Below, piece by piece: positions 54,529 through 63,645 of a stretch of 64,000 bases of DNA; the first letter of the stretch is position 1, and each line of letters begins with the position of its first letter. The DNA comes from Falsochrobactrum shanghaiense. GTDB lineage: Bacteria; Pseudomonadota; Alphaproteobacteria; Rhizobiales; Rhizobiaceae. Under the pieces are notes generated by a model. It ran no database searches and was not told where the DNA came from. It saw nothing but the letters and a program-made list of their open reading frames with translations. The stretch lies in contig NZ_QGDB01000001.1 of the NCBI RefSeq assembly GCF_003149535.1, positions 1 through 64,000 of the forward strand, in the 5' to 3' direction. The translations under genes were made by a program, and so were the position numbers.

Positions 54529-55470
54529 CTAACGGCTCGCCGGATAACCATTGGCGTGCGCGGGGATCGCTTTAAGATAGGCGGCGATGGCCTCGCGGTC
54601 CTCGCTGGTAAGCTGTGCCATATTCGCCACCACATCGGTCATCGACCCGCCCAGTGAATCGAAATCCGGCGTAAAGCCGCTTTCCAGCCCATAGGCGATG
54701 TCGCCCTCGCTCCAATCGCCGATGCCGCCTTCTCCGGAAGTGATATTGGGCACGATGCCCTTCCTGCCATCGCTGCCGGTTTCAGGCGAAAGCGCCCCGG
54801 CCATCCATTGGTCCGTCTCCAGCCCGCCAATGACATTGCGCGGCGTATGGCACTCGCCGCAATGGCCCAGCGCTTCGCTTAGATATTGACCGCGCTTCAC
54901 CTGATCGGATGCATCGGCAACGTCCACCACGGGCTTGTCGGAGAGAAAGAGCATTTTCCAAAGGCCAAGACCGCGCCGCAGCGTAAAGGGAAAACCGAGA
55001 TCATGCGCGTCCGCGACATTATCCGATTGAGGCAATGTCTTCATATAGGCAAAGAGATCGGCCACATCCTGCGGGTTCATCTTTGCATAGGAGGTGTATG
55101 GAAAGGAGGGATAGAGATGCTCGCCCTGCCGACCGACACCCTTGAGCATGGCATTGGCGAAATCCTGCAAGGTCCAGTTGCCTATGCCCTGCGCGGACGG
55201 CGAGATATTGGGCGCAACGAAAGTGCCGAAATCCGACACCAGCGCATGCCCGCCCGCAAGCACCTTGCGCGCGTCACCCGAAGCTCCGGGGGCAGCATGG
55301 CAGGAAGCGCAGCCTCCCGCCCAGAACACCTGCTCGCCCTTGGCCGCATCGCCCGGCTGCAAGGAGGCAAGCATCGGCTCGTCCACTTTCTGCGGCTCTG
55401 TGAGCATCCATAGTGCTGCACCGCCTGCGGCAATTATAGCTGCGAGAGCATATGCGAGTTTACGAGCCAT
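54529..55470 (-). CDS. Dihaem cytochrome c
   Basis: 313 residues with an N-terminal membrane anchor (LAYALAAIIAAGGAALWML) and two haem motifs, CASCHAAPG (about 53-57) and CGECHTPRN (about 205-209), in two class I domains. Similar to the cytochrome c subunit of membrane-bound dehydrogenases, but no dehydrogenase gene is near. It follows the cytochrome c' gene by 16 nt; the two may pass electrons. Matures through the Ccm system encoded elsewhere in this window. Confidence 0.9.
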   Translation of the reverse strand: MARKLAYALAAIIAAGGAALWMLTEPQKVDEPMLASLQPGDAAKGEQVFWAGGCASCHAAPGASGDARKVLAGGHALVSDFGTFVAPNISPSAQGIGNWTLQDFANAMLKGVGRQGEHLYPSFPYTSYAKMNPQDVADLFAYMKTLPQSDNVADAHDLGFPFTLRRGLGLWKMLFLSDKPVVDVADASDQVKRGQYLSEALGHCGECHTPRNVIGGLETDQWMAGALSPETGSDGRKGIVPNITSGEGGIGDWSEGDIAYGLESGFTPDFDSLGGSMTDVVANMAQLTSEDREAIAAYLKAIPAHANGYPASR

Positions 55471-55486
55471 GGATGCCGTTCCGCAA

Positions 55487-55927
55487 TCAGTTCTTCTTGA
55501 TGCGATAGGCCTGATGGCAGGACCCGCAATTGGCCGCGACCTGCTGGAAAGCGGGCTTTAACGCATCGAGATCCTGCGGGTTGGCAGCGACCGCCGCTGC
55601 GGCATCCGTTCTGAATTTTTCGACATGCTTGACGAAATCGTCCCGATCTTCCCAGATCTTGGGCGAGGCTTCCGTATCGCCCTGATCGGTCCCCGCCGGA
55701 AACAGCGTGTCCACGTCAAATTTCTGCGCATCGGCACTCAGGGTTTCGAGCGCAGCCAAAGCAGCGGTCGCATCAAACGGCTTTGCCCCCTTGATCATCG
55801 GAGCGATGGTTCCGACAGAGCGCCCCATATCCTTCATGATAGCCTGACGATCTGCGATCGCATCGGCATGGGCCGCTCCCGCCGCCAACATGCCGAACGC
55901 ACCCATCGTGAGGAAGAAAAAACGCAT
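55487..55927 (-). CDS. Cytochrome c'-type protein
   Basis: 146 residues: signal peptide (cleavage near AHA-DA), four-helix pattern and C-terminal haem motif CGSCHQAYR, the class II cytochrome c' layout with the fifth ligand near the C-terminus. Such proteins bind NO or carry electrons in the periplasm. Likely first gene of a two-gene unit with the dihaem cytochrome. Confidence 0.92.
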   Translation of the reverse strand: MRFFFLTMGAFGMLAAGAAHADAIADRQAIMKDMGRSVGTIAPMIKGAKPFDATAALAALETLSADAQKFDVDTLFPAGTDQGDTEASPKIWEDRDDFVKHVEKFRTDAAAAVAANPQDLDALKPAFQQVAANCGSCHQAYRIKKN

Positions 55928-56153
55928 ACCAGCCTCCGCATCAAAAAATTCTCAAAGCCAAATATCCGATATGCGCGCGCATAACGCAATCATTTCCATG
56001 CCCATCAAGCAGAGCATCGCACCGGATAAATTGTTCTTCCGACAAGTAGCATGCGGTATTGAGAAGACTTATTACATTGAATTCACAATGTCGTGAAAAA
56101 TATGACTAAAATACTATTGTTTAAAGCAGGCCCGATTACGAATAGATAAATGA

Positions 56154-56176
56154 AAAGCCCCGGAGACCGGGGCTTT
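56154..56176 (-). terminator. Intrinsic terminator after sodB
   Basis: 10-bp stem AAAGCCCCGG/CCGGGGCTTT with a 3-nt loop; on the minus strand it is followed by TTCATTTATC. It lies 36 nt past the sodB stop codon and is symmetrical, so could act in both directions. The rest of the gap to 55927 is AT-rich and holds nothing recognised. Confidence 0.85.
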
Positions 56177-56211
56177 ACATGAAAGCTCATAATATTGCTA
56201 CCAAGCAACAA

Positions 56212-56808
56212 TCATGCCTGTTCGTAGAGTTCGAGGACATAATCCCAGTTGATCAGGCTGTCGACGAAAGCTTCGAGATATTTCGGGCGCGCATTGCGGT
56301 AATCGATATAGTAGGAATGCTCCCACACATCGACGCCGAGGATCGGCGTTGCGCCATGAACCAGCGGATTCTCGCCGTTCGGGGTCTTGGAGATTTCGAG
56401 CTTGCCGTTCTTGACGGAGAGCCATGCCCAGCCCGAGCCGAACTGGCCTGCACCAGCGGCGAGGAAGTCTTCGCGGAACTTGTCGTAACCGCCGAGATCG
56501 GATTCAATCGCCTTTTCGATCTTGCCCGGCAGCTTCTTGCCGCCGCCATCCTTCTTCATCCACTTCCAGAAATGGACGTGGTTGTAATGCTGGGCGGCAT
56601 TGTTGAAGAGGCCCTGATTCTTGCCGAAGCTTTCCTTGACCACTTCTTCAAGGCTCTTGCCTTCAAGGCCGGAACCTTCAAGCAGCTTGTTGCCGTTGGT
56701 GACATAGGCCTGGTGGTGCTTGTCGTGGTGATATTCAAGCGTTTCGCGTGACATGAACGGGCTAAGTGCGTCATAGTCATACGGAAGGGCGGGCAGTTCA
56801 AAAGCCAT
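56212..56808 (-). CDS. sodB: Superoxide dismutase, Fe/Mn family
   Basis: 198 residues, cytoplasmic dismutase. Metal ligands His27, His77, Asp160 and His164 (DVWEHSYYIDY). Gln73 in NNAAQHYNH and the AGQFGSGWAWL segment are the Fe-type signature. Standard length. The ATG has GGAGAG upstream. Terminator downstream. Confidence 0.96.
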   Translation of the reverse strand: MAFELPALPYDYDALSPFMSRETLEYHHDKHHQAYVTNGNKLLEGSGLEGKSLEEVVKESFGKNQGLFNNAAQHYNHVHFWKWMKKDGGGKKLPGKIEKAIESDLGGYDKFREDFLAAGAGQFGSGWAWLSVKNGKLEISKTPNGENPLVHGATPILGVDVWEHSYYIDYRNARPKYLEAFVDSLINWDYVLELYEQA

Positions 56809-57019
56809 TGGAACTCTCCTCTATTTCATTCAGCTTGCGATGGGCAGAGAAAATACATGCCCGAAAACTTGCGTGCATGATCTACATAGGCCGCAACGCT
56901 GCGGGCGGCAATGGCGCATGTTCCAAATTTCATCGCCAGCACAATGAATTATTATTGAAATCATTCAATATTAGGCAGCAAATACCCTTTTCATGCGCCT
57001 GACGGAATGGAGAAGCCCG

Positions 57020-57673
57020 GTGGCCTATAATTCCTACGTCTTCGATGCTTACGGCACTTTGTTCGATGTTCATTCGGCAGTGCGGCGGCATGCGGACAAA
57101 GCCGGGCCGGACGGGCGGGCTTTCTCGGAACTCTGGCGCGCCAAGCAGCTTGAATATTCATGGATATTCAGCCTGATGGGCAGCTATAGCGACTTCTGGA
57201 AACTGACCGAGGAAGCGCTCGATTTTGCCTTTGCCCGCTATCCTTCCGTCGATCCGGCGTTGCGCGGCGATTTGCTCGATGCCTATTGGAAGCTCGACTG
57301 TTACCCGGAAGTGCCAGCCGCCCTCAAGCACCTTAAAAGCCGCGGCGCGCGGCTGGCGATCCTTTCCAACGGTTCGCCCGCCATGCTGGAAGCTGCCGTC
57401 AGGTCGGCGGCGCTCGATGTGCTGCTGGACGATGTGATTTCGGTCGATGCCGTCAAGCGCTACAAGACGGCACCCGCCGCCTATGAACTCGTCACGCTGC
57501 AATGGCGGCTTTACCCTTCAGCGATTTCGTTTCAGTCATCGAACCGCTGGGATGTGGCTGGAGCCGCGCGCTTCGGCATGCGCCCGGTCTGGATAAACCG
57601 TACCGGCCAGCCGGACGAATACAAGCAGTTCCCCCCGGCCCTCATCCTGCCCAGCCTTGCACTTCTGGATTGA
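57020..57673 (+). CDS. Haloacid dehalogenase, type II
   Basis: 217 residues, HAD superfamily. Nucleophile Asp9 in FDAYGTLFD, an Arg in WRAKQLEYSW (the halide-site position), Ser/Asn in LSNGSP, Lys in VKRYKTAPAAYEL, and the final Asp in NRWDVAGAARFGM. These fit (S)-2-haloacid dehalogenase; the true substrate may be another phosphate or halo compound. Start GTG at 57020 has GGAG 7 nt upstream and gives the family N-terminus. Confidence 0.86.
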   Translation: MAYNSYVFDAYGTLFDVHSAVRRHADKAGPDGRAFSELWRAKQLEYSWIFSLMGSYSDFWKLTEEALDFAFARYPSVDPALRGDLLDAYWKLDCYPEVPAALKHLKSRGARLAILSNGSPAMLEAAVRSAALDVLLDDVISVDAVKRYKTAPAAYELVTLQWRLYPSAISFQSSNRWDVAGAARFGMRPVWINRTGQPDEYKQFPPALILPSLALLD

Positions 57674-57969
57674 TGTGGTGGGGTGAACTTGCGGGTTGAA
57701 CTGGGCGGCATCCTCGCCCCCACAAAATTGTGACCTATTGGCAACAGTAAGCGAACAGCAGCGCCCCGGTCACGTTTAAGCCTTATTGCAACCGGCTCAA
57801 CGCCATATTTCTGGGGCGTTTTGCGGCCAATCCAACGGAGCGCTGCCTTCGGGCGCTATCCTCCCTCGCCCTCTTGATCCAATCGGGCGGCCAATCGGGC
57901 GGGTGGTCGCGTTTCGTTAACCCTATTTATTGTATCTGTAGGTTCTCCCGTCACTAATCTGGTTTTCAA

Positions 57970-58686
57970 ATGCAAACAATCCTCACCCGCCGGTCGTTTC
58001 TTACGGCAATGACAGCAACAGCGGCCGCCGGCCTCGCCGGTTGCGCTCAGCTGGGGCAGAATGTTCCGATCGTCGATGTGGATGCTTCGGGCAACCCCAT
58101 CAACAAAACCCCGCAGGCCAATGTCGACGCCTCCTATGGAAGCTGGGTATCCATGTATGCGGCGGTCGAAGACGAAGGCTATCAGCTGCCTGCCATTCCG
58201 ATCCAGAAAATGGACAAGCGCTATCTGCGTCAGGTCGTTCAGGACCCGACCGGCGAAATGCCCGGCACCATCGTCGTGGATACCGCCAACCGCTTCCTCT
58301 ATCTGGTGCTCGGCAACGGACAGGCCATGCGCTACGGCGTCGGCATCGGCCGCGACGGCTTTGCCTGGTCGGGCCGCGCCGTCATCCAGTACAAGCGCAA
58401 ATGGCCGCGCTGGACGCCGCCGGACGACATGATCGCCCGCCAGCCGGAACTCGAACCCTATAGCGCCCGCAATGGCGGCATGGGTCCGGGCCTCAAAAAT
58501 CCGCTCGGGGCGCGCGCGCTCTATATCTTCAAGGATGGCAAGGACACGATCTACCGCCTGCACGGCAATCCTGAATGGTGGACCATCGGCAAGGCCGTCT
58601 CGTCAGGCTGCGTGCGCATGCTCAATCAGGATGTGATGGATCTTTATAATCGCGTCCCCAACAAATCGCCGATCCTGGTGATGTAA
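57970..58686 (+). CDS. L,D-transpeptidase (YkuD) lipoprotein
   Basis: 238 residues. Makes 3-3 cross-links in peptidoglycan or joins outer-membrane proteins to it. The YkuD domain has His198 and catalytic Cys214 in SSGCVRM. The N-terminus has both a twin-arginine-like RRSFLTAM and a lipobox LAGC (Cys25), so it may be a Tat-exported lipoprotein. A 296-bp gap upstream holds a 12-bp direct repeat (CCAATCGGGCGG, twice near 57880-57903) and probably its promoter. Confidence 0.9.
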   Translation: MQTILTRRSFLTAMTATAAAGLAGCAQLGQNVPIVDVDASGNPINKTPQANVDASYGSWVSMYAAVEDEGYQLPAIPIQKMDKRYLRQVVQDPTGEMPGTIVVDTANRFLYLVLGNGQAMRYGVGIGRDGFAWSGRAVIQYKRKWPRWTPPDDMIARQPELEPYSARNGGMGPGLKNPLGARALYIFKDGKDTIYRLHGNPEWWTIGKAVSSGCVRMLNQDVMDLYNRVPNKSPILVM

Positions 58687-58690
58687 AAAT

Positions 58691-58735
58691 CCGGGAGAGG
58701 AGAGTTGCCTCGCCTCTCCCCGTTACTTTTCTGAT
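58691..58735. terminator. Terminator between convergent genes
   Basis: Stem GGGAGAGG (58693-58700) and CCTCTCCC (58713-58720), then TTACTTTTCTG on the plus strand. It ends the L,D-transpeptidase transcript and may also serve the convergent HerA-like gene. Confidence 0.75.
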
Positions 58736-58742
58736 GTCTTGA

Positions 58743-60263
58743 TCAGCGCTTGAAACCGCCAAGAATACCGCGCACCAGCGCGCGGCCAAGCGAGTTCCCC
58801 ACCGAGCGCACGACCGATTTCATGGCCGCTTCCGCAACCGTCTGACGGCCTGAGCGACGCCCCGTGCCGAGCGCCGTTCCCACGATCTCGCCCCATATGC
58901 CGCCGCTCTCGCCGGAAGCAGCGTCGCCTTTATCGCCTTCCTGCTGCGCCTGAGCTGCCGCCTGCGCCTTTTTGGCAAGCATTTCAAAAGCAGATTCACG
59001 ATCGACCGTCTGGTCATACTGACCCGATACCGGACTGGCCGCGATGATCTTCGCACGCTCCTCGGGAGTCAGCGGGCCGATGCGCGAGGATGGCGGACGG
59101 ATCAATGTGCGCTGCACCATGGACGGCACACCCTTGGCCTGCAATGTCGAAACCAACGCCTCGCCCGTCGCCAGATTGGTGATCGCCTCAAACGTATTGA
59201 AATCGGGGTTCGGGCGGAAAGTGTCGGCGGCGGTCTTTACCGCATTGGTTTCGCGCGGCGTATAGGCGCGAAGCGCGTGCTGCACGCGGTTGCCAAGCTG
59301 CGCGAGAACGGTTTCAGGCACGTCGAGCGGGTTTTGCGTGACGAAATAGACGCCCACGCCCTTCGAGCGAATCAGGCGCACCACCTGTTCAACCCGGTCG
59401 ATCAGGGCCTTTGGCGCTTCATCGAACAAAAGATGCGCTTCATCGAAGAAGAATACCAGCTTTGGCTTGTCGGGATCACCCACTTCCGGCAGTTCCTCGA
59501 AGAGTTCCGACATCAGCCAGAGCAGGAATGTGGAATAAAGGCGCGGGCTCATCATCAGCTTGTCGGCTGCAAGCACGCTGACCACGCCGCGCCCGTCCGT
59601 CGTCGTGCGCATGAGATCGGCAATGCGCAGCGCCGGCTCGCCGAAGAAGTTCGAGCCGCCCTGCTGGTCGAGCACGAGCAGCGAGCGCTGGATCGCTCCC
59701 ACCGACGCCTTGTTGACATTGCCGTATTTGGCCGAAAGCTCGGCGGAGCGTTCCGCCATTTCCGTGAGGATCGACTGCAAGTCCTTGAGGTCGAGCAGCA
59801 GCAGGCCTTCCTCGTCGGCGAGACGAAAGGCCACGTTGAGCACGCCTTCCTGCGCGTCGGTGAGGTTCATGAGGCGCGAAAGCAATAGTGGCCCCATTTC
59901 CGAAATGGTCGCGCGGACCGGATGGCCCTGCTCGCCGAAAATATCCCAGAAAATGACCGGTGCAGCCCGCATATCGTAAGGGTCGAGCTTGATCTCGGTC
60001 GCGCGCTTGGTGAGATTGTCATTGAGGACGCCTGTGGCGGCAATGCCCGACAAATCCCCCTTGATGTCCGCACAGAAGACCGGGACGCCGGCTGCGGAAA
60101 AACTTTCCGCCAGAACCTGCAATGTCACCGTCTTGCCCGTGCCCGTCGCGCCGGTGACGAGCCCATGCCGGTTGCCATATTTGAGCGCCAGATATTCCGG
60201 CTGCTGGTAGGAATCGTCCGGCTTGCGGCTTGCACCAAGAAAAATAGCGTCATCGGCAGTCAT
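58743..60263 (-). CDS. HerA-like ATPase (DUF853/YjgR family)
   Basis: 506 residues. Walker A GATGTGKT (38-45, Lys44) and Walker B LVFFFDEAH; GVGVYFVTQNPLDVPE and HALRAYTPRE are hallmarks of the YjgR/DUF853 group of HerA-type hexameric ATPases. Biological role uncertain. A Gln/Ala-rich stretch leads to a glycine-rich basic C-terminus (LGRALVRGILGGFKR). ATG at 60263 chosen; a GTG four codons upstream is possible. Confidence 0.9.
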   Translation of the reverse strand: MTADDAIFLGASRKPDDSYQQPEYLALKYGNRHGLVTGATGTGKTVTLQVLAESFSAAGVPVFCADIKGDLSGIAATGVLNDNLTKRATEIKLDPYDMRAAPVIFWDIFGEQGHPVRATISEMGPLLLSRLMNLTDAQEGVLNVAFRLADEEGLLLLDLKDLQSILTEMAERSAELSAKYGNVNKASVGAIQRSLLVLDQQGGSNFFGEPALRIADLMRTTTDGRGVVSVLAADKLMMSPRLYSTFLLWLMSELFEELPEVGDPDKPKLVFFFDEAHLLFDEAPKALIDRVEQVVRLIRSKGVGVYFVTQNPLDVPETVLAQLGNRVQHALRAYTPRETNAVKTAADTFRPNPDFNTFEAITNLATGEALVSTLQAKGVPSMVQRTLIRPPSSRIGPLTPEERAKIIAASPVSGQYDQTVDRESAFEMLAKKAQAAAQAQQEGDKGDAASGESGGIWGEIVGTALGTGRRSGRQTVAEAAMKSVVRSVGNSLGRALVRGILGGFKR

Positions 60264-60405
60264 CAGGCGGCTCACTCCCTAAAATTCTCTCCTTTATGGT
60301 ATAACCGCAGCGCGCTCCCGCCACAACGGCAAAGCCGTCTTTAAACTTGCAAAGCGGCGATGGAGATGCGTATTACGTAAGGGTAAGATTTTTTGGGAGA
60401 ACCTC

Positions 60406-60768
60406 ATGGATGAACTGATCGCCCGCATCACCTCCAATGTCGGCATCGACGCGGCAATGGCTGAAAAGGCCGTCGGCATGATTCTGGCCTTTTTGCAGAA
60501 GGAAGGCCCCGCCGACAAGATACAGGAATTGCTGGCCGCAATTCCCGGTGCCGAAGAAGCCGTGTCGCAGGTCAAGAGCGGCGGGATGCTTTCCGGTCTT
60601 ATGGGCGGCGTGATGGGGCTTGGCTCCCAATTGATGTCGGCGGGCCTTGGCATGGGCGAGATTTCCGGCGTCGCCAAGGAGACTATCCGCTTTGCCAGAG
60701 AAAAGGCGGGCGATGAGCCGGTCGATGCCGTCATCGGCGCCATTCCCGGCCTTGGCCAGTTCGTCTGA
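60406..60768 (+). CDS. DUF2267/DUF2780-like small protein
   Basis: 120 residues, helical start (ELIARITSNVGIDAAMAEKAVGMIL) then a Gly/Met-rich middle (GGMLSGLMGGVMGLGSQLMSAGLGMGE) and a helical end. No signal peptide. GGGAG lies before the ATG. Similar small helical proteins are common in proteobacteria; function unknown. Confidence 0.72.
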   Translation: MDELIARITSNVGIDAAMAEKAVGMILAFLQKEGPADKIQELLAAIPGAEEAVSQVKSGGMLSGLMGGVMGLGSQLMSAGLGMGEISGVAKETIRFAREKAGDEPVDAVIGAIPGLGQFV

Positions 60769-60827
60769 TCGTATATTGGAACCGGCGGGCCCGCTTTCCG
60801 GGTCTGTCGGTTCCGGGCCTGCTGGGT

Positions 60828-62138
60828 TTATTGCGAGGTTTCCATCTCGGTTCGCACACCGATATGGCGTGCGCGTCCTGCGCCCCATCCGTTGATGGCA
60901 GCGAATAATCCCAAGGCCGCAAACAATATGCCGCTGGCCGCGAAATTATCCGTCACACTATGAATCATGCCCACCAGCAGCGGCCCGACCGCTGCCAGAA
61001 CATAGCCCACGCATTGGGCCATGCCGGAAAGATGCGCGGCCGTGTGCGAATCAGGCGCGCGCAGCACGATCACCATCATGGCGGCGGCAATCAGCCCGCC
61101 CTGCCCGATGCCCTGCACGATGGCGAGCGGCCAGAAGGTCCAGTATGGCAGGTAGAGAAAGCCGATGAGCGCGAGCGTCGCGCAGGCGCAGAGAATGACA
61201 TTGACCCAGCTCTGGTTTTTCTGCCGCACGGCGATTGAGGGAATTGCCAGACAGGTAATCACCTGAACCATGATGGTAAAAGAGACCAGACCGCCAGCGG
61301 CCACAGCGCTCAGTCCCCTTTCGCGCAATATGGGCGCAAGCCAGCCGAACACGATATAGGCCAGCGAGGATTGCAGCCCCATAAACAGTGTCACCTGCCA
61401 TGCGAGCCGGTCTTTCCACAGGCCGATGACGCGAAAGCCCGAATGGGCCGTATTATGCTTTGCCCGCAGGGCCTGCGGCAGCCACAGCGCCAGAACCAAT
61501 GCCGACGGAATAGCCCAGAACGCCAGCGCCAGCCGCCATGAGCCGCCCAGCATATCCTTGATGGGAATGGTAAATCCGGCAGCGGAGGCTGCGCCCGCAC
61601 ACAGCGCCATCGTATAAAGCCCGGTCATGATCGCCGCCTGCTTGGGGAAATCCCGCTTGACGACGCCCGGCAGAAGGACATTGCCCATGGCAATGGCAGC
61701 CCCCGCCAGACCCGCACCGATAAACAACCATGCAACATGGTCGAAGCCGCGCACCAGCATTCCCAGCGTCAGCACGGCCACGACGAAAAGCAGCACGCGC
61801 TCCGCCCCGAAGCGCTGCGCCAGACGCGGCGCGAAAGGTGCAAAAAGCCCCATGCAAAGCACCGGCAGGGTCGTCAGCACGCCTGCCGCCATCGACGACA
61901 TGCCCGTGCCTTCGATGATTTCGGGCAGCAGCACGGATACGCTTGAAAAAACGGGCCGCAGATTGGCCGCGATGAGCACGAGGCTCACCCCCAAAAGGAC
62001 GCGCAGGGCTGTGCTTGGGGGGCGCTGGGCCTGCGGCTGCGGTATGCTGTCGGTTTCCGCGTCGATGAGCGGCTCGGCCTGCGATGGTGAATTATCCTCC
62101 AGAACAGAGTCTGGAGAAATCGAGCGAACATGGCTCAT
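60828..62138 (-). CDS. MFS transporter, CynX/NimT family
   Basis: 436 residues with a polar N-terminal tail of about 45 residues and 12 helices. NLRPVFSSVSVLLPEI and GNVLLPGVVKRDFP are signatures of the cyanate/2-nitroimidazole transporter group. Substrate unknown; no cyanase gene is near. Inverted repeat GGAACCG/CGGTTCC (about 60779-60814) lies past its stop and may end transcription. Confidence 0.88.
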   Translation of the reverse strand: MSHVRSISPDSVLEDNSPSQAEPLIDAETDSIPQPQAQRPPSTALRVLLGVSLVLIAANLRPVFSSVSVLLPEIIEGTGMSSMAAGVLTTLPVLCMGLFAPFAPRLAQRFGAERVLLFVVAVLTLGMLVRGFDHVAWLFIGAGLAGAAIAMGNVLLPGVVKRDFPKQAAIMTGLYTMALCAGAASAAGFTIPIKDMLGGSWRLALAFWAIPSALVLALWLPQALRAKHNTAHSGFRVIGLWKDRLAWQVTLFMGLQSSLAYIVFGWLAPILRERGLSAVAAGGLVSFTIMVQVITCLAIPSIAVRQKNQSWVNVILCACATLALIGFLYLPYWTFWPLAIVQGIGQGGLIAAAMMVIVLRAPDSHTAAHLSGMAQCVGYVLAAVGPLLVGMIHSVTDNFAASGILFAALGLFAAINGWGAGRARHIGVRTEMETSQ

Positions 62139-62371
62139 GAAGCGGCCAACCTTTCCAGTTCCCCCCGGGATCGCACGGCCGCATCCGTCAGCCTGTTTGC
62201 GACGGCACCCGCATCAATGCACCAAGTCATTCATTCATTGGCATGACTTAACCGTCATGCGCGCATAGTGTCAATCCGGCCCCAAGGCGCATCTTGCCGC
62301 CCGTTCGCCGCATTCCGTTAACAATTTTCGCGCAATGTGGGCCCAAGTTCAGGAACTCTATCAGGTGCCGC

Positions 62372-63364
62372 ATGATTACGCTTTACAGTCTTTCCGGGGA
62401 TCATCTCGAACGCGTCGATGTCGAACCGGGGCATCCCCTGCCCGACAATGTCATCTGGATCGATTTGTATGCGCCGGCGGTAAACGAGGATCATGTCGTC
62501 GAAGCGTGGACCGGCATTTCAATCCCCACCCATGAAGACATGACGGAAATCGAGGAATCAAGCCGCTTCTATATGGAGGGCGGCGCGCAATATCTCACGG
62601 TGCCGATCCTTCATGCGGTCGATCTCGACCACAGGGAACTGGCCCCCGTGACCTTCATCCTGCATGGCACGCGGCTGATTACCGTGCGCTATGCCGATCC
62701 CAAATCGGTCAGCTTCTATATTACGCGCGCCACAAAAACGGGCAGCGGGCTGATACCGGCCAGATGTTCGGGGCTGTCCATCATGCTGGGCATCATCGAA
62801 GCCACCACGAACCGGCTGGCGGATATTCTCGAAGGGGTGGCGGGAAAAATCGACGCCGCCTCCCATTCGATCTATCCTCGCCAGCCCCGCTCCCGACCCA
62901 TGACGACACAGGATTTTCGCCATATCCTCACGCAGATCGGCAGTCAGGGAACTTTTCTTTCGCGCGTGCGTGAAAGCCTTGCGGGACTGAGCCGCATGCT
63001 GGTCTACATCTCCGCGACCAACAGCCCGGTCGCAACCAAGAAAGACACCCGTTCATGGATCAAATCCGTGGAGCGCGATGCGCAATCGCTGACCGCCTAT
63101 GTGGATTTTCTGTCCAACAAGGTGACATTCCTGCTCGACACCACCGTCGGGCTGATCTCGGTTGAGCAGAACGCCATCATCAAGATCTTCTCGGTCGCAG
63201 CGGTCGGTTTCATGCCGCCAACGCTGGTCGCCTCGATCTATGGTATGAATTTCTCCTTCATGCCGGAACTCAACTCGCCATGGGGCTATCCGATGGCGCT
63301 GGGCCTGATGATTGCATCCGCCATCCTGCCGCTCGTCTATTTCCGGGGCAAAGGCTGGTTATGA
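62372..63364 (+). CDS. corA: CorA-family magnesium/divalent cation transporter
   Basis: 330 residues. Large cytoplasmic N-terminal domain, a long helix, and two C-terminal helices with the GMN motif (SIYGMNFSFMPEL) at the pore mouth. Short C-terminal basic tail (FRGKGWL). ATG at 62372 with CAGGTG upstream is preferred over a start at 62294. Probably Mg2+ but Co2+/Ni2+/Zn2+ are possible in the family. Confidence 0.92.
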   Translation: MITLYSLSGDHLERVDVEPGHPLPDNVIWIDLYAPAVNEDHVVEAWTGISIPTHEDMTEIEESSRFYMEGGAQYLTVPILHAVDLDHRELAPVTFILHGTRLITVRYADPKSVSFYITRATKTGSGLIPARCSGLSIMLGIIEATTNRLADILEGVAGKIDAASHSIYPRQPRSRPMTTQDFRHILTQIGSQGTFLSRVRESLAGLSRMLVYISATNSPVATKKDTRSWIKSVERDAQSLTAYVDFLSNKVTFLLDTTVGLISVEQNAIIKIFSVAAVGFMPPTLVASIYGMNFSFMPELNSPWGYPMALGLMIASAILPLVYFRGKGWL

Positions 63365-63399
63365 GCATTCTCGACAACCGGCAGTCGATGTTATATCAT

Positions 63400-63411
63400 A
63401 AGTTATAACTT
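63400..63411. promoter_or_regulatory. Palindrome before the toxin-antitoxin pair
   Basis: Perfect 12-bp palindrome AAGTTATAACTT, 12 nt before the antitoxin ATG and inside a TTATATCATAAG context. AbrB-type antitoxins often bind such sites to control their own operon. Inferred operator. Confidence 0.45.
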
Positions 63412-63423
63412 CGGAGAGAAGCC

Positions 63424-63645
63424 ATGAACGTAACCCTGCGCAAAATCGGAAACTCCGAAGGCGTGATCTTGCCCAAGGAAGTTCTGGAGCGGCTCAACCT
63501 GCGCACCGGCGACAAGCTGCAGATTATCGAAACACAAAAAGGCCTGGCGCTTGAGCGCGTCGACGATGCTTTCGAGAAGCAAATGGAGGCGGCGCGCAAA
63601 GTCATGGACAAATACAAGATCGCGCTACAGAAACTCGCCGAATGA
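63424..63645 (+). CDS. AbrB/MazE-type antitoxin
   Basis: 73 residues. The N-terminal swapped-hairpin DNA-binding domain (VTLRKIGNSEGVILPKEVLERL, GDKLQIIETQKG) is followed by a basic helical tail (FEKQMEAARKVMDKYKIAL) that should bind the toxin. CGGAGAG lies before the ATG. The stop overlaps the toxin start by 4 nt. Confidence 0.9.
   Translation: MNVTLRKIGNSEGVILPKEVLERLNLRTGDKLQIIETQKGLALERVDDAFEKQMEAARKVMDKYKIALQKLAE

Noticed and set aside
58743-60263. HerA-like ATPase as part of a defence system
   Set aside because: HerA-type ATPases occur in defence pairs, but this is the housekeeping YjgR/DUF853 form and no nuclease partner (NurA, SIR2 or DUF4297 type) is beside it.
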